Below, piece after piece: positions 7,048 to 15,033 of a stretch of 64,000 nucleotides of DNA. Each line of letters begins with the position of its first letter. Position 1 is the first letter of the stretch. The position numbers and the translations under genes are program-made. Source of the stretch: an uncultured Prevotella sp. (GTDB lineage Bacteria > Bacteroidota > Bacteroidia > Bacteroidales > Bacteroidaceae). The stretch lies in assembly GCA_946405145.1 (NCBI GenBank), contig CAMJGE010000007.1:60482-124481 (forward strand), written 5' to 3'. The notes under the pieces were generated by a model. That model had not been told where the DNA came from. It searched no databases and saw only the letters and a program-made list of their open reading frames with translations.

Positions 7048-7836
7048 ATGGCTATTGATTTGGAAAAATATACGCTGGCCGTCTGCGAGATTGCACGGCG
7101 GGCTGGGGCATATATCAGGGAGGAACGGCAGAAGTTCTCACTTGACAGTGTGGAACGTAAACATGCCCACGACTATGTGTCGTATGTGGATAAGGGCTCG
7201 GAAAAGCTGATAGTCAGTGCGTTAAGGGAACTGTTGCCAGAGGCTGGCTTTATCACCGAAGAGGGGTTGGCTGGTCACGATGCGGAGCAGATGCTCTGGG
7301 TGGTGGATCCTCTTGATGGTACGACGAACTTCATCCATCAGTATGCTCCATACGCTGTCAGCATCGCACTCTTGCAAGGCAAGACGATTCTCATTGGTGT
7401 GGTCTATGAGATCTGTGCCGATGAGTGTTTCTATGCCTGGCAGGGTGGGGGCGCCTATCTTAATGGGAAACCGCTGCACGTCAGTTCGCAGAAGATTCAG
7501 GATGCGCTGCTGTGTCTGCAGTTGCCATACAACAGTGAGGCTTACAAGCCCGTGATCAAACATCTGATAGATCATTTCTATGGGAATGTGGGTAGCATCC
7601 GGGCATGTGGCTCTGCTGCGATGGCACTCTGTCAGGTGGCTGCTGGCAGACTCGACGGCTATGCTGAACAGTATATCGGTCAGTGGGACTTTATGGCAGG
7701 CAGTCTGATGGTGATGGAGGCTGGTGGCAAGGTGACGGACTACGCTGGTTCTGAGGATTTTACGCAGGGAAACAGTGTTGTTGCTTCCAATGGTGTGATA
7801 CAACAGGAGCTTTGGGGAGCGATCTTTGAAGGGTAA
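7048..7836 (+). CDS. Inositol monophosphatase-family phosphatase
   Basis: This 262-residue member of the Mg2+-dependent IMPase/SuhB/CysQ superfamily has its metal ligands visible: Glu71-Glu72 in FITEEG, DPLDGTTNF (87-95) and Trp213-Asp214 in GQWDFMAG. It probably hydrolyses inositol-1-phosphate or a related sugar or nucleotide phosphate; the substrate cannot be told from motifs. The frame is open further upstream, but ATG 7048 gives the normal family N-terminus and avoids overlap with the GlsB-type gene. The stop codon TAA (7834-7836) lies inside the first unit of an octamer array leading to the J-domain gene. Confidence 0.9.
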   Translation: MAIDLEKYTLAVCEIARRAGAYIREERQKFSLDSVERKHAHDYVSYVDKGSEKLIVSALRELLPEAGFITEEGLAGHDAEQMLWVVDPLDGTTNFIHQYAPYAVSIALLQGKTILIGVVYEICADECFYAWQGGGAYLNGKPLHVSSQKIQDALLCLQLPYNSEAYKPVIKHLIDHFYGNVGSIRACGSAAMALCQVAAGRLDGYAEQYIGQWDFMAGSLMVMEAGGKVTDYAGSEDFTQGNSVVASNGVIQQELWGAIFEG

Positions 7837-7904
7837 AAAGGTAAAAAGGTAAAAAGGTAAAAGGGTAAAAAGGTAAAAAAGTAATAAAGTAAAAAGGTAA
7901 AAAG
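7831..7904 (+). repeat. GGTAAAAA octamer array before the J-domain gene
   Basis: About nine copies of an octamer (mostly GGTAAAAA) run without interruption from the upstream stop codon to 1 base before ATG 7906. It is one of the two longest arrays of the RRGTAAAA family in the window. Confidence 0.88.
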
Positions 7905-7905
7905 G

Positions 7906-8730
7906 ATGGCGGCAGGAAAATGGATAGGCGGTTTTATCGGATGGATGGCGGGAGGGCCATTGGGGGCTCTGGCTGGCTATCTTGTAGGCTCACTGTTTGA
8001 CTCGATGCTTGACGGCGTGAACACACCCGAGAATTCAGGCACATGGGGCCCAGGCTCCCAACGTTCGTATGAGGCTTATCAGCAGGCCTATCAACAGGCT
8101 TATCGTCAGCGTCAGCAACAGGGCCAGCGCAACAGCTTCCTCTTCTCGTTGTTGGTGCTCTCCTCTTATATTATCAAGGCCGACGGCAAGGCGATGCACT
8201 CAGAGATGGAACTGGTGCGCCAGATGCTGCGTCAGAACTTCGGCAACGAGGCGGTGAGTCAGGGTAATGAGATCCTGAACAGACTCTTCGATGAACAGAA
8301 GCGCGAGGGTTGGCAGCAGTTCAAGCAGACGGTGCGTCAGTGTTGTGGGCAGATCAATCAGCAGATGGACTACTCGCAGCGCTTGCAGCTGTTGAACTAT
8401 CTGGTGATGGTGGCGCAGGCCGATGGCTCCTTGCCCCAGAGTGAGATTTCTGCCCTGAAGGAGTGTGCCATCTGGATGGGCTTGCGCGAGACGGAGGTGG
8501 ACTCGATGCTCCATCTTTCAGGCGATAGTCTTGAGGATGCCTATAAGGTGTTGGGTGTGAGTCCGGATGCTTCTGACAATGAGGTGAAGAAGGCCTATCG
8601 CAAGCTAGCCCTTGAGCATCATCCCGACAAGGTGGCAGCTCTGGGTGAGGATGTGCGTAAGGCTGCTGAGAAGAAGTTCCAGGAGATCAATGCTGCCAAA
8701 GACCGCATTTGGAAGGCGCGCGGATTATGA
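7906..8730 (+). CDS. TerB-like/J-domain protein (DjlA-like)
   Basis: This 274-residue protein starts with a glycine-rich hydrophobic segment (about 6-32, [22 protein letters not shown]) that could anchor it in the membrane. A Gln-rich linker follows, then a helical TerB-like domain (about 80-200) and a C-terminal J domain (211-274) with intact HPD at 239-241. The layout matches DjlA-type co-chaperones that stimulate DnaK ATPase, probably at the inner membrane. The A-rich octamer array serves as its translation leader. Its TGA overlaps the ATG of queH (ATGA), suggesting translational coupling. Confidence 0.88.
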   Translation: MAAGKWIGGFIGWMAGGPLGALAGYLVGSLFDSMLDGVNTPENSGTWGPGSQRSYEAYQQAYQQAYRQRQQQGQRNSFLFSLLVLSSYIIKADGKAMHSEMELVRQMLRQNFGNEAVSQGNEILNRLFDEQKREGWQQFKQTVRQCCGQINQQMDYSQRLQLLNYLVMVAQADGSLPQSEISALKECAIWMGLRETEVDSMLHLSGDSLEDAYKVLGVSPDASDNEVKKAYRKLALEHHPDKVAALGEDVRKAAEKKFQEINAAKDRIWKARGL

Positions 8731-9332
8731 GAAAAGAAGCGATTATAGTACCAGAGGATTTGGAGGGTAGGGTGCTGCTGCATGCTTGTTGTGCGCCCTG
8801 CTCGTCTGCCATTGTGGAATGGCTCGTGGCGCATGATATTCGTCCTACGATATTCTATTACAATCCCAACATCTATCCGCGTGAGGAATACGAGATTCGA
8901 AAGAACGAAAGCAAGCGCCATGCAGAGGCATTGGGACTGACTTGGATTGATGGTGACTATAATCATGAACAATGGCGCGAGGATGTTTGCGGATTGGAAG
9001 GCGAACCAGAAAGGGGGCGACGCTGCGAACAGTGCTTCGTGCTCCGGTTGACAGCGGCAGCTCGTAAGACAAAAGAATTAGGTTTCCGCTACTTTACTAC
9101 CACATTGGCATCCAGTCGCTGGAAGAGTCTGGAGCAGATCGAACGGGCTGGTCATCTGGCAGAACAGACAGTGCCTGACACCGTTTTCTGGGCTCAGAAC
9201 TGGCGGAAGGGTGGTCTCTATGAAAGACGAAACCAACTGCTGAAAGAATTTGACTTTTATAATCAGCAGTATTGCGGCTGCGAGTTTTCTTTTAGACAGA
9301 AGAACATAAGTACAAAGGAAGAGGCGGAATAA
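8727..9332 (+). CDS. queH: Epoxyqueuosine reductase QueH
   Basis: QueH (former DUF208) carries out the last step of queuosine synthesis in tRNA, reducing epoxyqueuosine, and replaces the unrelated QueG. The 201-residue protein has the family's cysteine signature: HACCAPCSS (19-27, Cys21, Cys22, Cys25), RRCEQCF in the middle and YCGC near the C-terminus, which bind an Fe-S cluster and further metal. An ATG at 8709 is also in frame, but 8727 overlaps the upstream stop as ATGA and gives the usual N-terminus, so I prefer it. The C-terminal codons contain AGACAGAAGAACATAAG, a short repeat that recurs near 11783. Confidence 0.92.
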   Translation: MRKEAIIVPEDLEGRVLLHACCAPCSSAIVEWLVAHDIRPTIFYYNPNIYPREEYEIRKNESKRHAEALGLTWIDGDYNHEQWREDVCGLEGEPERGRRCEQCFVLRLTAAARKTKELGFRYFTTTLASSRWKSLEQIERAGHLAEQTVPDTVFWAQNWRKGGLYERRNQLLKEFDFYNQQYCGCEFSFRQKNISTKEEAE

Positions 9333-9383
9333 AAATCTGTTCTTTTGTTCTTTTTATCTTAAAAATAAAAAGTCAGGAGAAAG

Positions 9384-9415
9384 TTTGTGAGTTTCGTTTT
9401 TTTATTGTAATTTTG
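9384..9415 (+). promoter_or_regulatory. Bacteroidetes promoter of the XRE-cupin/acyl-CoA synthetase pair
   Basis: TTTG (9384-9387) and TAATTTTG (9408-9415) are separated by 20 bases. The leader to ATG 9456 is about 35 bases. Confidence 0.8.
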
Positions 9416-9455
9416 CGCCCCGATAGAAGATTTCAAAATAAAAGAAAGCATAATT

Positions 9456-10040
9456 ATGTCCAACACTAACACTTTTGTGGGTTCCAAGATCAAGGGACTC
9501 AGAGAAACGAAAAACCTCTCCATCGAGGAGGTCGCTGAGAGTACTGGTCTGTCAGTTGAGCAGATCAACAGTATTGAGAATGACCAGAACCTACCTTCAT
9601 TAGGTCCGCTGATCAAGATAGCAAGAGCACTGGGTGTGCGCTTGGGTACCTTCATGGACGATAACGATGCCATAGGTCCTGTGGTAACACGTGCCGAAGA
9701 TCGTGAGCGTGATAGCAGCATCAGCTTTTCTAATGGTGCTACCGATGCCCGCAAGCACATGGAGTATCACCCCTTGGCCCAGCAGAAGGCTGGTCGTCAC
9801 ATGGAACCGTTTATCATCGACATCAATCCTGAGACTACTCCTGAGTATAAGTTGTCTGCTCACGAAGGTGAGGAGTTCATCTACGTGATGGAGGGTGAAG
9901 TGGAAGTGGAGTATGGTAAGGAGAAGTACTTACTGAAACAGGGTGACAGCATCTATTACGACTCTATCGTGAAGCATCACCTGCATGGTGCCCCAGGCAA
10001 GTCAGCAAAAATCTTGGCATTAGTTTATATCCCCTTCTAA
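9456..10040 (+). CDS. XRE-family regulator with C-terminal cupin domain
   Basis: This 194-residue protein has an N-terminal Cro/C1-type helix-turn-helix (about 10-66, [20 protein letters not shown]) and a cupin_2 barrel (about 115-190, including [19 protein letters not shown]). Proteins of this type sense a small ligand in the cupin pocket and regulate adjacent catabolic or synthetase genes. It is followed after a single base by an acyl-CoA synthetase, so it probably regulates that gene and itself from the promoter at 9384-9415. The ligand is unknown. Confidence 0.9.
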   Translation: MSNTNTFVGSKIKGLRETKNLSIEEVAESTGLSVEQINSIENDQNLPSLGPLIKIARALGVRLGTFMDDNDAIGPVVTRAEDRERDSSISFSNGATDARKHMEYHPLAQQKAGRHMEPFIIDINPETTPEYKLSAHEGEEFIYVMEGEVEVEYGKEKYLLKQGDSIYYDSIVKHHLHGAPGKSAKILALVYIPF

Positions 10041-10041
10041 G

Positions 10042-11769
10042 ATGAGCAACGTGAAATTAGATATGGCAGGCAGACCACTGCCAGACAGAACATACCCTGC
10101 TGAGACGGGAAGTGCCGGTTACTCACTCTATGAGCGTACACTCGGCGAGTGGCTCGAGTATTGGGCTGAGAAGACACCAGACAAGGAGTATATCGTATAT
10201 AGCGACCGTGACCTGCGATTCACTTGGAGCAAGTTCAATGAGCGTGTGGATGATCTCGCCAAGGGCCTGATTGCTATCGGCGTGAAGAAAGGCTACAACG
10301 TGGGTATCTGGGCTACGAACGTGCCCGACTGGTTGACATTCCTCTATGCAACAGCCAAGATCGGTGCTGTGCTGGTGACTGTCAACACCAACTACAAGCA
10401 GAACGAGCTGGAGTATCTGTGTAAGGACTCCGACATGCATACCCTCTGTATCACCGATGGTACATGGGACTGTAACTATGTGGATATGACCTACACCATG
10501 CTGCCAGAGCTGAAGAACTGCGAGCGTGGTCATCTGAACAGTGAGCGCTTCCCCCACATGAAGAACGTGGTGTTCATCGGTATGGAGAAATATCGTGGTA
10601 TGTTCAACACGGCAGAGCTGTTGCTGTTGGGACAGAACGTTGAAGACGAGGAACTCAACGCCATGAAGAAGAACGTGAACTGCTACGATGTGTGCAACAT
10701 GCAATATACTTCAGGTACCACAGGATTCCCCAAGGGTGTGATGCTGACGCATTTCGGTATTGCCAATGACGGTTATTTCACTGGTGAGAACATGGGCTTT
10801 ACACAGGATGACAAACTCTGTGTCTGCGTACCGCTGTTCCACTGCTTCGGTGTGGTGCTTGCCACGATGAACTGTCTGACGCATGGCTGTACCGAGGTGA
10901 TGGTAGAGAAGTTCGATCCGCTGGTGGTGCTGGCTTCTATCCATAAGGAGCGTTGTACAGCCGTCTATGGTGTGCCTACGATGTTTATCGCTGAGTTGAA
11001 CCACCCGATGTTTGACATGTTCGACCTGAGTTGTCTGCGTACGGGTATCATGGCAGGCTCGCTCTGTCCTGTGGAGTTGATGAAGCAGGTGTCGGAGAAG
11101 ATGTATATGACCATCACCAGTGTGTATGGACTCACGGAGTCGTCACCCGGTATGACGCAGACCTGTCTGAACGATACCTTCGAGCAGCGTTGTACCACCG
11201 TAGGACGCGACTATCCGTTTGTGGATGTGAAGGTGCTCGACCCAGAGACTGGCGAGGAGTGTCCCGTTGGTGTGCAGGGTGAGATGTGCTGTAAGGGCTT
11301 CAACGTGATGAAGGGTTACTATAAGAATCCAGAGGCAACGGCAGAGGTCATCGACAAGAACGGCTATCTGCATTCTGGCGACTTAGGTGTGAAGGATGAA
11401 CAGGGCTTCTATAAAATCACAGGTCGTATCAAGGATATGATCATCCGTGGTGGTGAGAACATCTACCCGCGTGAGATCGAGGAGTTCCTCTACCACATGC
11501 CTGGTATCCGTGATGTACAGGTGGCTGCTGTGCCCTCGAAGAAATATGGTGAGGCGGTAGGTGCCTTTATCATCCTTGAAGAGGGGGCTCAGATGACGGC
11601 TGAAGACGTGCAGCTGTTCTGTCGCGGTAAGATTGCCCGTTACAAGATTCCTAAGTACGTGTTCTTTATCGATCAGTTCCCGCTGACAGGTTCTGGTAAG
11701 ATTCAGAAGTTCAAGCTGAAGGAGATGAGTCTCGAACTCTGTGAGAAACTGGGAATCGTCGTAGAATAA
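10042..11769 (+). CDS. AMP-forming acyl-CoA synthetase
   Basis: This 575-residue ANL-superfamily enzyme activates a carboxylic acid to acyl-adenylate and then to acyl-CoA. The P-loop motif [11 protein letters not shown] is at about 223-233, followed by [26 protein letters not shown] and [13 protein letters not shown]. The catalytic-lysine region near the C-terminus is [11 protein letters not shown]. The sequence is closest in style to medium/long-chain fatty acid-CoA ligases of the FadD/FadK type. Pairing with the XRE-cupin gene (1-base gap) suggests ligand-controlled expression. Confidence 0.9.
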   Translation: MSNVKLDMAGRPLPDRTYPAETGSAGYSLYERTLGEWLEYWAEKTPDKEYIVYSDRDLRFTWSKFNERVDDLAKGLIAIGVKKGYNVGIWATNVPDWLTFLYATAKIGAVLVTVNTNYKQNELEYLCKDSDMHTLCITDGTWDCNYVDMTYTMLPELKNCERGHLNSERFPHMKNVVFIGMEKYRGMFNTAELLLLGQNVEDEELNAMKKNVNCYDVCNMQYTSGTTGFPKGVMLTHFGIANDGYFTGENMGFTQDDKLCVCVPLFHCFGVVLATMNCLTHGCTEVMVEKFDPLVVLASIHKERCTAVYGVPTMFIAELNHPMFDMFDLSCLRTGIMAGSLCPVELMKQVSEKMYMTITSVYGLTESSPGMTQTCLNDTFEQRCTTVGRDYPFVDVKVLDPETGEECPVGVQGEMCCKGFNVMKGYYKNPEATAEVIDKNGYLHSGDLGVKDEQGFYKITGRIKDMIIRGGENIYPREIEEFLYHMPGIRDVQVAAVPSKKYGEAVGAFIILEEGAQMTAEDVQLFCRGKIARYKIPKYVFFIDQFPLTGSGKIQKFKLKEMSLELCEKLGIVVE

Positions 11770-11820
11770 GTATAGTTTTTAGACAGAAGAACAAAAGAAC
11801 ATAAATTTTAGGCAGAAGAA

Positions 11821-11863
11821 AAGAACATAAGGGTTGCGCCAAGAGTTTTGTACTTATGTTCTT
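11821..11863 (+). repeat. 11-bp inverted repeat upstream of ffh
   Basis: AAGAACATAAG (11821-11831) and CTTATGTTCTT (11853-11863) are perfect reverse complements around a 21-base loop, in the 114-base gap between the synthetase and ffh. There is no T-tract, so it is not a simple terminator. Related AGAAGAACA words precede it and also occur at the end of queH. Confidence 0.6.
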
Positions 11864-11883
11864 ATGTCAAAAAGAAAGAAAAT

Positions 11884-13248
11884 ATGTTTGAGAATTTAAG
11901 TGATAGGTTAGAGAGATCGTTTAAGATCCTGAAAGGTGAGGGAAAGATCACGGAGATCAACGTTGCCGAGACGTTGAAGGACGTGCGTCGTGCACTGCTT
12001 GATGCCGACGTGAACTTTAAGGTGGCTAAGCAATTTACCGATACTGTGAAGCAGAAGGCGATGGGTATGAATGTGCTCACTGCCGTCAAGCCGAGTCAGT
12101 TGATGGTGAAGATTGTGCACGATGAGCTTGCTGATCTGATGGGCGGCAAGGCTGCCGAACTGAAAGTGGAGGGTCGTCCAGGTGCACCCGCCATCATCCT
12201 GATGTCTGGTCTGCAGGGTTCTGGTAAGACCACCTTCAGTGGTAAGCTTGCCAACCTGCTTAAGACGCGTAACCACAAGAAGCCTTTGCTCGTGGCTTGT
12301 GACGTGTATCGTCCTGCTGCCATCCAACAGCTGCATGTAGTGGGAGAGGGCGTTGGTGTACCCGTTTATTCTGAGCCTGACAATAAGAATGTCATTGAGA
12401 TTGCCAACAACGCTATTCAGGAGGCGAAAGCCAAAGCCTATGATGTGGTGATCGTGGATACCGCCGGTCGTCTGGCCGTTGACGAGGAGATGATGAATGA
12501 GATAGAGGCACTGAAGAATGCCATCCATCCCAATGAGACACTCTTCGTGGTGGATTCGATGACTGGTCAGGATGCCGTGAATACCGCCAAGGAGTTCAAC
12601 GATCGTCTGGACTTTGACGGCGTGGTGCTGACCAAGCTCGATGGTGATACCCGTGGTGGTGCTGCCCTGAGTATCCGTACGGTAGTGACCAAGCCTATCA
12701 AGTTCGTAGGTACAGGTGAGAAGATGGAGGCTATCGATGTGTTCCATCCTGACCGTATGGCAGACCGTATCCTCGGCATGGGTGATATCGTCTCTCTGGT
12801 GGAGCGTGCCCAGCAGCAGTTCGACGAGGAAGAGGCCAAGAAGCTGGAGAAGAAGATCCGTAAGAACAAGTTTGACTTCGATGACTTCATGGGACAGATC
12901 CAGCAGATCAAGAAGATGGGTAACGTCAAGGATCTGGCAGCTATGATCCCAGGTGTTGGCAAGCAGATTAAGGATCTTGATATCGACGATAACGCTTTCA
13001 AAGGCATTGAGGCCATCATCAATTCAATGACCCCGAAGGAGCGTGCTAATCCAGACATCATCAACCAGAGCCGCAGAAAGCGTATTGCTGCCGGTTCAGG
13101 TACGAAACTGGAGGATGTGAACCGCTTGATGAAACAGTTCGACCAGACACGTAAGATGATGCGTATGGTGACTGGTATGAGTCCCTCGAAGATGGCTCAG
13201 ATGGCTAATGCCATGAAAGCCATGAAGGGTGGCATGCCGAAGTTTTAG
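11884..13248 (+). CDS. ffh: Signal recognition particle protein Ffh
   Basis: This is the GTPase subunit of the signal recognition particle, which binds 4.5S RNA and signal sequences of membrane proteins. It has 454 residues: an N-terminal helical bundle (MFENLSDRLERSF), a G domain with P-loop GLQGSGKTTFSGKLA (about 107-121), VDTAGR and TKLDGDTRGG, and a methionine-rich M domain (from about residue 300) ending in MAQMANAMKAMKGGMPKF. The frame is open 12 codons further upstream, but ATG 11884 gives the conserved start. No promoter matching TAnnTTTG is evident directly upstream. Confidence 0.96.
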   Translation: MFENLSDRLERSFKILKGEGKITEINVAETLKDVRRALLDADVNFKVAKQFTDTVKQKAMGMNVLTAVKPSQLMVKIVHDELADLMGGKAAELKVEGRPGAPAIILMSGLQGSGKTTFSGKLANLLKTRNHKKPLLVACDVYRPAAIQQLHVVGEGVGVPVYSEPDNKNVIEIANNAIQEAKAKAYDVVIVDTAGRLAVDEEMMNEIEALKNAIHPNETLFVVDSMTGQDAVNTAKEFNDRLDFDGVVLTKLDGDTRGGAALSIRTVVTKPIKFVGTGEKMEAIDVFHPDRMADRILGMGDIVSLVERAQQQFDEEEAKKLEKKIRKNKFDFDDFMGQIQQIKKMGNVKDLAAMIPGVGKQIKDLDIDDNAFKGIEAIINSMTPKERANPDIINQSRRKRIAAGSGTKLEDVNRLMKQFDQTRKMMRMVTGMSPSKMAQMANAMKAMKGGMPKF

Positions 13249-13252
13249 TGAA

Positions 13253-13329
13253 AGGTAAAAAGGTAAAAGGGTAAAAAAGTAAAAGGGTAAAAAGGTAAAA
13301 GGGTAAAAAAGTAAAAAAGTAAAAAAGGG
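13253..13329 (+). repeat. RRGTAAAA octamer array between ffh and folD
   Basis: Nine to ten copies of the octamer RRGTAAAA, for example AGGTAAAA, GGGTAAAA and AAGTAAAA, fill the whole ffh-folD gap up to the folD ATG at 13330. On the opposite strand it reads as a low-complexity Phe/Leu/Pro frame that is not a gene. Confidence 0.88.
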
Positions 13330-14208
13330 ATGCAACTGATTGACGGAAAAGCAACAGCAGCTGCCATTAAGGCAGAGATTGCTGAAGAGGTAAAGGATAT
13401 TATCGCCAAGGGTGGCAAACAGCCCCATCTGGCAGCAGTGCTCGTAGGTCACGATGGTGGCTCAGAGACGTATGTAAAAAACAAGGTGCTGGCTTGTGAA
13501 GCTTGCGGCTTCAAGTCAACCCTCATTCGCTTTGAGGCTGACATCACTGAGGCAGAGCTCCTGGCCTGTGTCGATAAGCTCAATAAGGATGACGATGTAG
13601 ATGGCTTTATCGTGCAGTTGCCCCTGCCGAAGCATATCGACGAGCAGAAGATCATCGAGGCTATCGACTACCGTAAGGATGTAGATGGCTTCCATCCCAT
13701 CAACGTGGGTCGTATGGCGATTGGTTTGCCGTGCTTCATCTCTGCCACACCACTTGGTATCATCACACTGCTGAAGCGCTATGGCATCGAGACCTCAGGC
13801 AAGAAGTGTGTCATCCTGGGTCGCTCCAATATTGTTGGTAAGCCGATGGCTCAGCTGATGATGCAGAAACAGTATGGCGATGCCACCGTAACGGTATGCC
13901 ACTCTCGTTCAAAGACCTTGAAGGAAGAGTGCCGTGCGGCAGACATCATCATCGCTGCCATCGGACAGCCTGACTTCGTGACAGCCGACATGGTGAAGGA
14001 TGGTGCTGTGATTGTGGATGTGGGTACCACCCGTGTGCCTGACGCTACCCGTAAGAGCGGCTTCCGTCTGAATGGCGATGTGAAGTTTGATGAGGTGGCA
14101 CCTAAGTGCAGCTATATCACCCCTGTTCCTGGTGGGGTAGGGCCGATGACCATCTGCTCACTGATGAAGAATACCCTCGCCGCTGGCAAAAAAGAATACT
14201 ATAAATGA
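13330..14208 (+). CDS. folD: Methylenetetrahydrofolate dehydrogenase/cyclohydrolase FolD
   Basis: This bifunctional cytosolic enzyme interconverts 5,10-methylene- and 10-formyl-tetrahydrofolate. The 292-residue protein has the catalytic YVKNK (48-52, Lys52), the substrate motif [14 protein letters not shown], the NAD(P) motif [13 protein letters not shown], and PGGVGPMT near the C-terminus. Its translation leader is the octamer array. The stop codon overlaps the ATG of the small TPR gene (ATGA at 14205-14208). Confidence 0.95.
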   Translation: MQLIDGKATAAAIKAEIAEEVKDIIAKGGKQPHLAAVLVGHDGGSETYVKNKVLACEACGFKSTLIRFEADITEAELLACVDKLNKDDDVDGFIVQLPLPKHIDEQKIIEAIDYRKDVDGFHPINVGRMAIGLPCFISATPLGIITLLKRYGIETSGKKCVILGRSNIVGKPMAQLMMQKQYGDATVTVCHSRSKTLKEECRAADIIIAAIGQPDFVTADMVKDGAVIVDVGTTRVPDATRKSGFRLNGDVKFDEVAPKCSYITPVPGGVGPMTICSLMKNTLAAGKKEYYK

Positions 14209-14384
14209 CCGCAGAGGAGTATTATCTGAAAGGCAATGAGGCCCGTAAACGGGGCCAGTGGCACGAGGCCATCAACTGCTATATCCAGGCTATAGAACTC
14301 GATCCAGACAGCCCTGCTGTCGAAGCCAAACAGATGCTCGACGACATCATGGCTTTCTACTGCAAGGATATGTATAATCCCTGA
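14205..14384 (+). CDS. 59-residue TPR-repeat protein
   Basis: A short frame begins at ATG 14205, sharing ATGA with the folD stop, and ends at TGA 14382-14384. The translation contains a single clear tetratricopeptide-type unit ([20 protein letters not shown] followed by [13 protein letters not shown]), so it is probably a helical hairpin binding a partner protein. The overlap with folD and the terminator formed partly from its own stop codon mark it as a real last gene of the operon. Its specific function is unknown. Confidence 0.82.
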   Translation: MTAEEYYLKGNEARKRGQWHEAINCYIQAIELDPDSPAVEAKQMLDDIMAFYCKDMYNP

Positions 14385-14409
14385 GCCCAAAAGGTTCAGG
14401 GATTTTTTT
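14376..14409 (+). terminator. Terminator overlapping the TPR gene stop codon
   Basis: AATCCCTGA (14376-14384) pairs with TCAGGGATT (14396-14404), and the T-run continues to 14409. The left arm includes the last codons and TGA stop of the small TPR gene. The reverse-strand response regulator ends at 14410, so the two transcripts converge here. Confidence 0.85.
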
Positions 14410-15033
14410 CTACAACAGCTTCTGTTCCAAGACTTTTCTGACTAATCCTACGCTGTTCTTGACTTCAAATTTTGCTAGGAGGCGTTTGCGATACCAATTG
14501 ATGGTTTCTGTGCTGAGTTTCAGTTCTGAGGCTATCTGTGGATTCGTCAGTCCGTCGCAGATGAACCTTAGGATAGTCTTTTCCACCTCAGAGAGAACGA
14601 CACTCCTTGCCTGACCTTCGAGCAGAATGTCTGTCACCAGTGGCGACACATACTGACGTCCCTGCCAGACACTGTTGATGGCCTCCAGCAGTTCTTCGCT
14701 GGAAGAACTCTTGAGTACGTAACCGTGAGCACCACAGTCCATCATCCGCTGAATCATGGAATATTCATCATGGATGGTGAGAGCGATAACCTTGATTTTG
14801 GGGTAGCCCTTGATGATCTCATGGCAGAAGGCGATACCATCACCGTCAGGCATCGACAGGTCGAGTAGCAGCACATCAGGACGTCGCTGTTCGAGTGCTT
14901 GCCAACAGGCCTTCAGTGTGTTAAAGGTATAACTGACATGCGCCTGTCCGCTCTGATTGATCAGGTCGGAGATACCTTCGCAGACCAGTTTATGGTCATC
15001 TACGATATAGACGTCGATAATATATTTCTTCAT
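14410..15033 (-). CDS. NarL/LuxR-family response regulator
   Basis: This 207-residue regulator has an N-terminal receiver domain with acidic pocket Asp12-Asp13 and phosphoacceptor Asp58 in LLLDLSMPDG. A C-terminal LuxR-type helix-turn-helix (about 145-205) contains LTNPQIASELKLSTETINWYRKRLL. Its start overlaps the end of the sensor kinase gene by four bases, so the two are cotranscribed and form a cognate pair. Target genes are not evident; the divergently placed exported OmpA-like gene beyond the kinase is one possibility, purely by position. Confidence 0.93.
   Translation of the reverse strand: MKKYIIDVYIVDDHKLVCEGISDLINQSGQAHVSYTFNTLKACWQALEQRRPDVLLLDLSMPDGDGIAFCHEIIKGYPKIKVIALTIHDEYSMIQRMMDCGAHGYVLKSSSSEELLEAINSVWQGRQYVSPLVTDILLEGQARSVVLSEVEKTILRFICDGLTNPQIASELKLSTETINWYRKRLLAKFEVKNSVGLVRKVLEQKLL

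Noticed and set aside
13096..13452. Minus-strand frame with repeated FYPFTFLPF-type sequence
   Set aside because: It is the complement of the RRGTAAAA array plus the ends of ffh and folD and has no independent signals.
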